Under the pieces are notes generated by a model, which had not been told where the DNA came from, searched no databases, and saw only the letters and a list, made by a program, of their open reading frames with translations. From contig NZ_CP026604.1 of the NCBI RefSeq assembly GCF_003063625.1, positions 2,294,001 to 2,358,000 of the forward strand: a stretch of DNA of 64,000 nt, in the 5' to 3' direction. The DNA is from Saccharobesus litoralis (GTDB taxonomy: Bacteria; Pseudomonadota; Gammaproteobacteria; Enterobacterales; Alteromonadaceae). This document shows, piece after piece, positions 39,993-47,695 of this stretch. The position numbers were made by a program, and so were the translations under genes. Numbering within the stretch: position 1 is the first letter of the stretch; each line of letters begins with the position of its first letter.

Positions 39993-41309
39993 CTACTCTA
40001 TAGGAATAACTAAGCGCACCGCTAAGCCACCAAGTTGATGCGAGCGGCTAAGCTGTAAATCAATTTTGTGCCACTCGGCAATACGCGACACAATAGCTAG
40101 CCCCATACCATGACCTTTAGCTAACTTTGTGACAGGCGGCGTCATTTTTTGACTCGGCACATCTTCATGGTCGGCAATGCGATAAAATGGCAATAGCACC
40201 TTGTCAAACTCGTCTTTATCCATGCCTTTGCCATCGTCTTCTATCGTTAATATTAAAGCCGATTTTTGCTTAGTTAGACTAATTTTTATCTGAGTTTTGG
40301 CGTAGCGCACAGCATTATTAATTAAATTATTCAACAACATAGACATGTAATGTTTGTCCAGTTGTGCAGTAAACGCCTGATCCTGCGGCCAATCTAAAAT
40401 AATATGGTTTTGAGTTTGTAGCGGTTTAAGCAATTCGCCTAATAAAGCGTTAAGTTCAACGGCTTGTAAACTTAAACTCACCTTGGCTTTCTCTAATTTG
40501 GCGTAATGTAATAATGATTCAACTAGCGACTCCATGGCGTCCAAGTCACGATCGAGCTGCTCAAAATATTGATTTTTGCTAGTGTCGGTATTGGTTTCTT
40601 GCAGCATATCAATACCAAATCGCAAACGGGCTATCGGTGTACGTAAATCGTGAGACACAGCTCGACTCAATAGCTTGTTATCGGCGATCAAACTGGTAAT
40701 ACGCTGCGCCATCTGGTTAAAACCCAGTTCAATATTGTGTAAATAGCTAAATTTCGATAACGGGATCCGTCTGTCTAATTGCCCTTCACCAAACTGCACC
40801 ATAGCGCGGTTTACTAGCAATAAACGTCGGATCAAAGGTGTTAACCACAGGGCAATAAAAACAATAATGCCAAGATAGAACAACAAGGTCAGTAATAGCG
40901 GATCCGCTGTTTCTGGTTCAGTTGGCTCGGTTGTATTGGCAAATTGAAAACTAACCACGGTTTGACTTGCAGCTTGAAAGCTATGCAATGACACGCCCGA
41001 TTGGCTATTTAAGACTAAAGGCTCACCACTGACAAATTGTTCGAATAGGGGCGTGGGTAATGGAAAATCATCAAGCCGAGCAAAACTGACTGACAAGCCT
41101 TGTGCAGTAAATTCTGACGCTAGTTCTGGCTGTTGCGCCAATACACGGGCTGATTGCAAGGCAAGCACCTGCCATTGTTTAGGTTCGATCAAGGGTGCAT
41201 AGTCTTCATTGGCTTGAGATTGTGATTGATAGTACCAGTCCAATAACCAGCCTAGGCCTATCGCCGCCGTCAAGGTAACCGCGATCAAGGATAAGGTTAA
41301 TCTACGCAT
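39993..41309 (-). CDS. Sensor histidine kinase, RstB-like
   Basis: A membrane sensor kinase of about 438 residues. TM1 (LTLSLIAVTLTAAIGLGWLL), a periplasmic domain (about 30-135), TM2 (LLLTLLFYLGIIVFIALWL) and a HAMP domain are visible. The H-box SRAVSHDLRTPIARLRFG near residue 220 holds the phosphorylated His. The ATPase domain has NNLINNAVRYA, EDDGKGMD and GHGMGLAIVSRI. It is downstream of an OmpR-type regulator by 15 bp, and the arrangement resembles RstAB. The ATG at 41309 is preferred over a TTG two codons upstream. Signal unknown. Confidence 0.9.
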   Translation of the reverse strand: MRRLTLSLIAVTLTAAIGLGWLLDWYYQSQSQANEDYAPLIEPKQWQVLALQSARVLAQQPELASEFTAQGLSVSFARLDDFPLPTPLFEQFVSGEPLVLNSQSGVSLHSFQAASQTVVSFQFANTTEPTEPETADPLLLTLLFYLGIIVFIALWLTPLIRRLLLVNRAMVQFGEGQLDRRIPLSKFSYLHNIELGFNQMAQRITSLIADNKLLSRAVSHDLRTPIARLRFGIDMLQETNTDTSKNQYFEQLDRDLDAMESLVESLLHYAKLEKAKVSLSLQAVELNALLGELLKPLQTQNHIILDWPQDQAFTAQLDKHYMSMLLNNLINNAVRYAKTQIKISLTKQKSALILTIEDDGKGMDKDEFDKVLLPFYRIADHEDVPSQKMTPPVTKLAKGHGMGLAIVSRIAEWHKIDLQLSRSHQLGGLAVRLVIPIE

Positions 41310-41324
41310 TAACAAATAACGCCA

Positions 41325-42035
41325 TTATGACCACGCATTCGCGACAAACAAATAACCTTTGGCGCGAATGGTTTTAATTTTTTCAGAAGGACTGGCTGTA
41401 TCGCCCAGTTTTTTACGTAAACGCGACACCGCTATATCAATCGAACGGTCAAACCCGTCATACTCAATACCACGGCGAGTTTTTAATAACTGTTCGCGCG
41501 ACACTATTTCCCCTGCCTGAGAAGCTAGACACCAGAGTAAATCGAATTCTGTCGGCGTCACACTGACAATATTCTGTTGCAGCGTTACCGCTTTACTAGT
41601 GGCATCCAATGTCAGACAGCCAAATTGCAATACGTTGGTTTGCCCAACATCTGAAGTAGCAACTTGCTGGCGCGCGTGGCGTTTTAATAAAGATTGGATC
41701 CGTGCTAATAATATTTTCGGGCGTACTGGCTTAGCAACAAAATCCGTTACTCCTAGCTCAAAGCCTTTCAGCTCATCGTTTTCTTCGTTACAAGCGGTTA
41801 GCATTAAAATCGGCCCTTGATAAAATGCTCGCGCTTGCTGACAAATATCAAAACCATTTACATTGGGTAGCATCACATCTAACAATATAATATCAGGGGT
41901 AAAGTCCTTAATGGTTTGCACAGCCAGCGCACCATCCGCAACATGCTTAATAACAAAGTCGTGATGCAACAAGTATGCGGCGATCCAATCTGCCAACGAA
42001 CTATCGTCTTCAACCAACAACACTTTATGCATCAC
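41325..42035 (-). CDS. OmpR-family response regulator, RstA-like
   Basis: A 236-residue regulator. The receiver domain (about 1-120) has the acidic pair VEDD, phosphoacceptor Asp in IILLDVMLPNVNG and the conserved Lys in DFVAKPVRP. The winged-helix DNA-binding domain (about 135-232) ends with DRSIDIAVSRLRKKLGD and IRAKGYLFV. It is in an operon with the downstream kinase. Direct repeats GTTACA-N4-GTTACA upstream of the neighbouring lipoprotein/mipA genes and the TonB receptor closely resemble the E. coli RstA box and are its likely targets. Confidence 0.93.
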   Translation of the reverse strand: MMHKVLLVEDDSSLADWIAAYLLHHDFVIKHVADGALAVQTIKDFTPDIILLDVMLPNVNGFDICQQARAFYQGPILMLTACNEENDELKGFELGVTDFVAKPVRPKILLARIQSLLKRHARQQVATSDVGQTNVLQFGCLTLDATSKAVTLQQNIVSVTPTEFDLLWCLASQAGEIVSREQLLKTRRGIEYDGFDRSIDIAVSRLRKKLGDTASPSEKIKTIRAKGYLFVANAWS

Positions 42036-42136
42036 AAATCATCTCCATTATTAGCACAACCATGACAAGGCAAACGATTAACACTGCACATTATCCCTTA
42101 CCCTTACCCTATGTCGTATGGCTTCTCAGATAGCAG

Positions 42137-42556
42137 CTAAAATAAGCGCCAACTAGACTGCCTATGCTTGCGATTACCATAAACCCAAGCAACTTCAACC
42201 TGCGTTTGACTAATATAGCGACCATCACCATCAACCAAGGCGAACTCTTGGTTAACCTTACCTTGCACTTCAAACTCTAGCTTGCCTTGGCTGGCTGCCT
42301 CCCAACAATAAAGGGCGCGCCGCTTAGTTAATGATACCAAACAATAATCATCCGCCTGTTTTGCCTGCCAAGCGAACATCACTGTTTGATAGCACATTTG
42401 CCCTTCTTTCAGCGCAATACAGCGCTGCGGCTCCACCGCCAAGTAGTCCTTTTGTTCAGCCATTGCTACTGATAAGCCAATTAACCCCAACATCCCGGCT
42501 AGTAACAAATGGCCGAAGCTCAGCCCCTTGCGGTTCCATTCGAATAAACGTTTCAT
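42137..42556 (-). CDS. DUF3019 family exported protein
   Basis: A 139-residue protein. After a basic N-terminus, one hydrophobic segment (LLLAGMLGLIGLSVAMA) acts as a signal peptide. The mature part has the DUF3019 signature VEPQRCIALKEGQMCYQTV with paired cysteines, LVSLTKRRALYCWEA and a C-terminal beta-rich region. DUF3019 genes commonly sit beside MipA/OmpV and an OmpR-type two-component system in alteromonads, as here. The gene lies 2 bp after mipA and is probably in its operon. Function unknown; the cysteines could form a periplasmic disulfide. Confidence 0.88.
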   Translation of the reverse strand: MKRLFEWNRKGLSFGHLLLAGMLGLIGLSVAMAEQKDYLAVEPQRCIALKEGQMCYQTVMFAWQAKQADDYCLVSLTKRRALYCWEAASQGKLEFEVQGKVNQEFALVDGDGRYISQTQVEVAWVYGNRKHRQSSWRLF

Positions 42557-42558
42557 CT

Positions 42559-43407
42559 TTAGAATACGTAACTCAGTGAGGTTAATAAAATATGCGCATC
42601 ATCGCGCACGGTTAACGGACTATCAGCAACAGCATCAGCCAAACTCAGGTAACGGTAATTACTACGAAATACCCAATCTTCACTGATTGGATAAGCAACA
42701 CCAATCTCAAAAGTGAAATCCACCCCAGCACCTGCTTGGTAAGCGGTTAAATCACTATTATTGGCCGCTTCTTGTTCGCTGACCCCTAAAAAGTGATTAT
42801 AAACGGCAGCACTGGTATAAGTGGCGCCAAGTAACGCATGATAATTCCAATTACGTTTTTGCCAAGAGCGACCAACGAACAAACTGGCGCTTTCACCGTA
42901 ATGTTGACCGGAAATATCGCTAAGTAATCTCACTTGAAAAATATTAGCGTTGCGGTAATAACTCAACCTAACACCGGCAGCAAAATCCCCTTCGCGTTCG
43001 CGTAAGTTTTGCCAATCATCACTATCGTCTTTGCCAAGATAACCAAATATAGGACTTAGGATCGCTTCTGCTGCCCAAGACTCATCATTCAATAGCCGAT
43101 AACCTAAATTAAAACCACTTACCGACTCTGAAAAGGCTTCAACAAAGAAGTCTTTATATTGATAGCGGCCATTAATGTTGAGGTAAGCGCCCGTTTGCGT
43201 AAGTAAATTACCGGCTCGGTTGCCTTCGGGATAGCCGTAAATAGGATTGCGGTAAATACCTATACCCAGTCCAACATCCAAAAAGCCACCTTGCTCACTA
43301 TCAGCCGATCTTACCCCTTGGGTAATAGACTGATTAATATCATTACTCTGGGCCGTTAAACTGGCTAACGCCAAACACAAACCAAACCATTTAATAAAGG
43401 CTGTCAT
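42559..43407 (-). CDS. MipA/OmpV family outer membrane protein
   Basis: A 282-residue outer-membrane beta-barrel protein. It has an N-terminal signal peptide (FIKWFGLCLALASLTAQS) and alternating amphipathic strands ending with an aromatic C-terminus (LLTSLSYVF), typical of Bam-assembled barrels. Patterns such as GLGIGIYRNPIYGYPEG and GVRLSYYRNAN suit the MipA/OmpV family, whose members interact with murein enzymes or respond to osmotic and peptide stress. It is preceded by a tiny lipoprotein gene and followed by DUF3019 in what looks like one operon under a predicted RstA-type site. Confidence 0.9.
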   Translation of the reverse strand: MTAFIKWFGLCLALASLTAQSNDINQSITQGVRSADSEQGGFLDVGLGIGIYRNPIYGYPEGNRAGNLLTQTGAYLNINGRYQYKDFFVEAFSESVSGFNLGYRLLNDESWAAEAILSPIFGYLGKDDSDDWQNLREREGDFAAGVRLSYYRNANIFQVRLLSDISGQHYGESASLFVGRSWQKRNWNYHALLGATYTSAAVYNHFLGVSEQEAANNSDLTAYQAGAGVDFTFEIGVAYPISEDWVFRSNYRYLSLADAVADSPLTVRDDAHILLTSLSYVF

Positions 43408-43468
43408 ACGCCTCTCCTACTTATGCCAAGTTGATACTCAACAAACAACACACATCGCGTTATCAAAC

Positions 43469-43558
43469 TCAAGACAACGCCTCTGCGCCAAGTGACGCAC
43501 AGCCACCTAACAATAGCCCCACCGCCACAGCCAATACTGCCAAAAGCAATTTAGCCAC
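43469..43558 (-). CDS. Small entericidin-like lipoprotein (29 residues)
   Basis: A reading frame of 30 codons read directly from the sequence. It starts at GTG 43558 behind the strong ribosome binding site GAGGAG (eight bases upstream) and encodes a product beginning MAKLLLAVLAVAVGLL, then the lipobox LGGC and a short tail ASLGAEALS. This is the architecture of entericidin-type minimal lipoproteins. It lies 61 bp upstream of mipA and about 60 bp downstream of a GTTACA direct-repeat site, so it is likely the first gene of the mipA operon. No homology search was possible. Confidence 0.72.
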   Translation of the reverse strand: MAKLLLAVLAVAVGLLLGGCASLGAEALS

Positions 43559-43619
43559 AACCTAACTCCTCATCATCTTTGCAAGTCAGGTTATTGTGGC
43601 AATAAAGTTCCCAATCAAG

Positions 43620-43635
43620 TGTAACGCTTTGTAAC
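43620..43635 (-). promoter_or_regulatory. Predicted RstA-type operator, lipoprotein/mipA side
   Basis: Read on the minus strand, GTTACA-AAGC-GTTACA is a perfect 6-bp direct repeat with 10-bp period, 62 bp upstream of the lipoprotein start. OmpR-family regulators bind such head-to-tail half-sites, and the E. coli RstA box (TACATNTNGTTACA) is similar. Confidence 0.7.
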
Positions 43636-43736
43636 CTAAGCCAAGCGAAACCAAGATAACACCAAGCAAAATACCAGTAAAAGCGATGAATATCATACAT
43701 TTAAGGCTTATACAGCAAAAGCCAATATGGCCAATT

Positions 43737-43752
43737 GTTACACTTGGTTACA
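43737..43752 (+). promoter_or_regulatory. Predicted RstA-type operator, TonB receptor side
   Basis: GTTACA-CTTG-GTTACA on the plus strand, 92 bp upstream of the TonB receptor ATG. It differs from the E. coli RstA box at one position in the core and pairs with the opposite-oriented site at 43620-43635, so one regulator may control both divergent units. A further half-site GGTTAC occurs near 43767. Confidence 0.7.
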
Positions 43753-43843
43753 AAAGGAAATTTTTGGTTACGTAAATCACAACTTAAATCCGCTACAGTC
43801 AATGGCATTCAAGCGAGATATAAAACACATAAGGAAATCCAAC

Positions 43844-45901
43844 ATGACTCAATCAGCAACGCTGCTAGCTATGTCGATAACTAGCGCGCTACTTAGCACG
43901 TTTAGTGTCAAAGCCAACGATAACCCAGCACAGGCCAGTAACGAAGATAAAACCGAAAAAATAGAAGTGGTTGGCAGCCGCCAGTCGTATTACACAGAAA
44001 TAACCGAAGACACCAAAAAGCTCATCGAGCTACCTGGCACCTTAGGTGATCCGATTGCCGCAATATCTACTTTGCCGGGTGTGATTATCCCCGTGGCAGG
44101 CAACGAGCCAGCGGTGCGTGGCTCATCACCGGCAGACAATAAATACTATATTGATGGTTTGCCCGCCGGTTATATCTTTCACGAATTTAATACGTCGATA
44201 TTCGATCGCAACACAGTACAAAACTTTCAACTGTATTCTGCTGGGTTTGGCGCTGAATATGCAGGTGCCACCGGCGCGGTGTTTGATGTGCGACTGCGCG
44301 ATCCCAAAAAGCAAGATATCAAAACCACCATTGATGCCTCTTTACTGCGAGGAGGTATCTTTATGGAAGGCACTGTCACCGAAGATTCAGCATTTTACTT
44401 ATCAGCCCGTAAAGGCTTAATTCAGTATTTTATGCCAGAAGAAGATGAAGACGAGGACGACGACGGCGTACGCATTAAAACGCCACCAGAAGACAACGAC
44501 TATCTAGCCAAGTATGTCTGGGACATTAATGCTAACAATCAACTAACCATTAATTTAGTCGGTGCCGGTGACTTTGCCGAAGCGGATTTTGATGAAAAGT
44601 CAGACATGGCGGCACTTAATCCTGATTTTGCTGGCGAAGCCATGCTAAAAGACAGGTTTGATAGCCAAGGCATCACTTGGCGGCACCAATTTGCAACGGG
44701 CGCAGAACTCACCTTAAGCGCAGCCCATTACAAAAACCGCAGTAAAGTTACCTGGGGCGACAATTACTTTGAAAATGTCACCTTTGAAGACACCTTAGTC
44801 AAAGGCCAATTAAAAACCCCACTAAACGAAAGCCACACCTTAACATTAGGTGGTGAACTGGATAAAACAGACTTTAACTATCAAGCCCGCTCAGTGCTAT
44901 TTGTTTGCACCGAGTTTGATGTTGAATGTCAAAATAATCGCCGTGAAGTCTTCACCCAAGACCGAAGTATCAAAGCACGAGAACAAACCGCCTATCTGAT
45001 TGACTTTTGGCAAATTAACGCCAACTTAACTTTAGAATCAGGCCTACAATACACCCACAACGACTACCTAGACCAAACGCAAGTAAACCCAAGAATGGCC
45101 GTAACTTGGTATTTTCTTGATAACGTCGCATTGACCAGTTCAGCCGGACGTTACAATCGTTTTCCAGACATAGAAACGGTTCTGCCGGAAATAGGTAACC
45201 CCAAACTAAAAGCGCCAACCGCACAACACTACACGTTAGGCTTAAAGGGAGAAGTCGCTGACAACTGGAATTGGAATATTGAAACCTACTACAAAAAGCT
45301 GAAAAACTTACCACTCGGCCTCAGTGAACAAGAAAGCGACGCCGAGCAACTCTACGCTAATGATGTTACAGGCACCGCCAAAGGGGTTGATCTTATCGTC
45401 AATCGTGCCCTTGCCGACGGTTGGTATGGCTGGCTATCACTTAGCTATGCGAAAAGCGATAGAACCAATGAGCGCACCAATGAAACCCGCGATTACCGAT
45501 TTGACACTCCCGTAGTATTGAATCTAGTCGGTAATTATCAGATCAACAATTCATGGACCGCCGGTTTTCGTTTTATTGCCAAAAGCGGTGAAGCAACAAC
45601 CAAGATCAGCGGAATTGAACCCAACCCTGTTTTCCCAGATAAATATATAGCGACCTATGATCAACCATTTAACGATCGGCTACCAACCTATGCGCGTTTA
45701 GACTTACGTTTACAAAAAGATTTCCAAATGCTGGGCAATGACGCTAAGTTTTATATTGATGTGATCAACGCACTTAACCGCGAAAACATCGTTGAACGGG
45801 ACCTTGACCACGAAAAAGTCAATCAAACTGGCCAACTATTTATGGAAGAAGAGGCTGACCTAGGGATCTTCCCATCTATAGGTATTTCATTTAGTTTTTA
45901 A
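43844..45901 (+). CDS. TonB-dependent receptor (RstA-type regulon candidate)
   Basis: An outer-membrane active transporter of 685 residues. A signal peptide (LLAMSITSALLSTFSVKAND) is followed by a region with IEVVGSRQ, a plug domain (about 60-175) with PGVIIPVAGNEPAVRGSSP and YYIDGLP, and a beta-barrel ending in GISFSF with terminal Phe. The ATG at 43844 has AAGGA upstream and immediately precedes the signal peptide; the longer in-frame extension is rejected. The divergent position relative to mipA and the two predicted RstA-type sites link it to the adjacent two-component system. The substrate is not evident. Confidence 0.92.
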   Translation: MTQSATLLAMSITSALLSTFSVKANDNPAQASNEDKTEKIEVVGSRQSYYTEITEDTKKLIELPGTLGDPIAAISTLPGVIIPVAGNEPAVRGSSPADNKYYIDGLPAGYIFHEFNTSIFDRNTVQNFQLYSAGFGAEYAGATGAVFDVRLRDPKKQDIKTTIDASLLRGGIFMEGTVTEDSAFYLSARKGLIQYFMPEEDEDEDDDGVRIKTPPEDNDYLAKYVWDINANNQLTINLVGAGDFAEADFDEKSDMAALNPDFAGEAMLKDRFDSQGITWRHQFATGAELTLSAAHYKNRSKVTWGDNYFENVTFEDTLVKGQLKTPLNESHTLTLGGELDKTDFNYQARSVLFVCTEFDVECQNNRREVFTQDRSIKAREQTAYLIDFWQINANLTLESGLQYTHNDYLDQTQVNPRMAVTWYFLDNVALTSSAGRYNRFPDIETVLPEIGNPKLKAPTAQHYTLGLKGEVADNWNWNIETYYKKLKNLPLGLSEQESDAEQLYANDVTGTAKGVDLIVNRALADGWYGWLSLSYAKSDRTNERTNETRDYRFDTPVVLNLVGNYQINNSWTAGFRFIAKSGEATTKISGIEPNPVFPDKYIATYDQPFNDRLPTYARLDLRLQKDFQMLGNDAKFYIDVINALNRENIVERDLDHEKVNQTGQLFMEEEADLGIFPSIGISFSF

Positions 45902-45917
45902 GTTGTTTTTATATTTT

Positions 45918-45944
45918 AGGCATTGGTTTTGAAAACCAATGCCT
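45918..45944. repeat. AGGCATTGGTTTT palindrome, copy 2
   Basis: 13-bp perfect arms (AGGCATTGGTTTT and its inverse) around G, 16 bp after the TonB receptor stop. Upstream flank TGTTTTTATATTTTAGGC and downstream CTCATT-TAAAGG are shared with copy 3. Confidence 0.75.
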
Positions 45945-46037
45945 CATTAATAAAGGCCTACAGAGGTTTTTCACATTAATTGGTTATTTTTAACAAACAA
46001 GACCAAACCCATTTAACGCTAAAAAGGACGATAAAAA

Positions 46038-46373
46038 ATGCATAAACTTAAGGTTGGCTTAGCTATTTTACCTCTTGTACTGCTCGCAAGCTGTGCGACC
46101 GTTAAAACCATTAACCCACCACAAAACCAGGTACGCATTGAACACTATGGTAGCAAAAGTTATTGCAAATCCATTCCTCGAGTTTATAGCGGCCTCGCCT
46201 ATAACGTATGCTTAATGTATGGCGAGCCCAATATTAAAGGCCATACGGGTAGTGCACTCAATGGCGTACCCTTTTTCATCATTGACTCAGCCTTTTCTTT
46301 AGTCGCCGATACTGTGGTTATACCCTACACCGCCAGCCAACAAGCAATTAAAGGCAATATACGCGTCAACTAA
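46038..46373 (+). CDS. YceK/YidQ family lipoprotein
   Basis: A 111-residue lipoprotein. The signal peptide LAILPLVLLASCATVK contains the lipobox LLASC, so the mature protein starts at Cys about residue 19. The body has the family features IPRVYSGLAYNVCLMYGEP and FFIIDSAFSLVADTVVIPYT, as in E. coli YceK and YidQ, whose functions are unknown. An AAAAAGGACG ribosome binding site precedes the ATG. It stands alone after the TonB receptor and its palindromic repeat. Confidence 0.92.
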   Translation: MHKLKVGLAILPLVLLASCATVKTINPPQNQVRIEHYGSKSYCKSIPRVYSGLAYNVCLMYGEPNIKGHTGSALNGVPFFIIDSAFSLVADTVVIPYTASQQAIKGNIRVN

Positions 46374-46874
46374 ACTCAATACTGTTAACAACAAATGATC
46401 TCGATAGAGTATCGAGATCTGTGGGCGGCAAACCATCTGGAAACTTGCAAATATTAAGTCTTTTTAGAACAGAAAGGTTTGCTGGCTCACTTAAAAAACT
46501 TTTTAATAGATCCAAATCTCACCTAACAAATAGCGCTTTTTAAATTTTGCTTTGTAACTATTCAGCGTGTTTTGTAAATAGAGAGAAATTTCTACCGCAG
46601 GTATAAAAAATTACCGTCATACCTGAGTATTCAGGTATCCAGTGCCTTTAATAAAGTCACTAGATTACCGCATTCGAGCCAAAGGCGAGGTAATTAGCAA
46701 CTCCAAGGCGCGTAAAACATATTACGCTGAGTAGTTACTTTAAATCTTTATTAGTACTAGTTTTTAAAATGGAGCGTTAGTTTTGAAACATATGTCTCAT
46801 TAGTAAATGACGTGGAGATAAAAACCAAATCTAACCTTGTAAATACTTATCTCACGTATAAAAGTCTCGTTTAG
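46374..46874. repeat. Gene-free region with decayed repeats
   Basis: About 500 bp between convergent genes. It holds a GTCATACCTGAGTATTCAGG segment leading to TATCCAGTGCC (about 46617-46650), related to the dispersed repeat at 19353. It also holds a decayed fourth copy of the AGGCATTGGTTTT palindrome at 46774-46800 (GTTAGTTTTGAAACATATGT). No coding evidence. Confidence 0.5.
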
Positions 46875-47558
46875 TTAACTTGCCTCTTCATTTACAACAA
46901 CGTCTTGATTTTTCACCTGCTGCTGCTTTTGAACGACTAACCACGCTATTAACATTGAATTAAAATAAGCAAAAAGTATTAACCCAACTTTATTTAGAAT
47001 TGTCGTCATAAATACACCTTCCGCACTTAATGCCTGATTAATAGACGCTTTAGCATTCATAATATTTAAAAAAGCCCACCACAAAGCAGCCTCTGCTGTA
47101 TCTATAGAGGAGTCATAGTGACGCTCAAACTCCAAAATAAACGCTGAAGACAAAGTGAAACTGACAAATACAATCAAGAAAATACATAGAGATAAAGTTT
47201 CATACTTGCTGGCATGTAAACTAGAGATGAGAATTTTGATTGATTTAATCGCTCTTAAATACCTTATGATTCTAACCAATTTAGATATTCTCCCCCATCG
47301 AAGTGGATCTATTGCTGGTATAGAGGACACAAAATCTATCCAGCCCCATTTTAGGTAACGCTTTTTAGATTCTGCTTTTAATAGGCAATAGAAAAAGTCA
47401 GATAGGAAAATGACACAGACAATTAAGTCAATAAATTGAAGTACCCTCTTAACTTCAGGATCAGAAATAAAAAAAGATTCAACAACCAATGCACTTAAAA
47501 CGTAAATACTGAGAAATACTAAAACAAGATTATATAAAGGAGAGCGCGATTCATTCAT
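46875..47558 (-). CDS. Voltage-sensor-type ion transport protein lacking the K+ filter
   Basis: A membrane protein of about 227 residues with six hydrophobic helices laid out as S1-S6 of an ion transport protein. S4 is clear: RWGRISKLVRIIRYLRAIKS with regularly spaced arginines. S5 is followed by a pore-like segment AALWWAFLNIMNAKASINQ and S6 (LILFAYFNSMLIAWLVVQK). The TVGYGD selectivity filter of bacterial K+ channels is absent. The ATG at 47558 is preferred because AAAGGA lies eight bases upstream, although an in-frame TTG at 47588 would add ten residues resembling family N-termini. Ion specificity is unknown. Confidence 0.8.
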   Translation of the reverse strand: MNESRSPLYNLVLVFLSIYVLSALVVESFFISDPEVKRVLQFIDLIVCVIFLSDFFYCLLKAESKKRYLKWGWIDFVSSIPAIDPLRWGRISKLVRIIRYLRAIKSIKILISSLHASKYETLSLCIFLIVFVSFTLSSAFILEFERHYDSSIDTAEAALWWAFLNIMNAKASINQALSAEGVFMTTILNKVGLILFAYFNSMLIAWLVVQKQQQVKNQDVVVNEEAS

Positions 47559-47635
47559 TTGAAGAGTCCTTTCTAGCCACTGCCACAATCTTATGCAGGG
47601 GAATATAATAAGTAAATAACTTTTTATGGATAAAA

Positions 47636-47667
47636 AAAGCCCAGTTTAGTCACCTAAACTGGGCTTT
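47636..47667. terminator. Terminator downstream of the MFS gene
   Basis: A perfect 14-bp stem (AAAGCCCAGTTTAG and its inverse) with loop TCAC, flanked by an A-run on the left and TTTAATCTTT on the right. It lies 28 bp after the MFS stop codon and 48 bp or more before the ion channel start, so it insulates the two. Confidence 0.9.
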
Positions 47668-47695
47668 AATCTTTGTATTATTTCGAATAAGTCAG

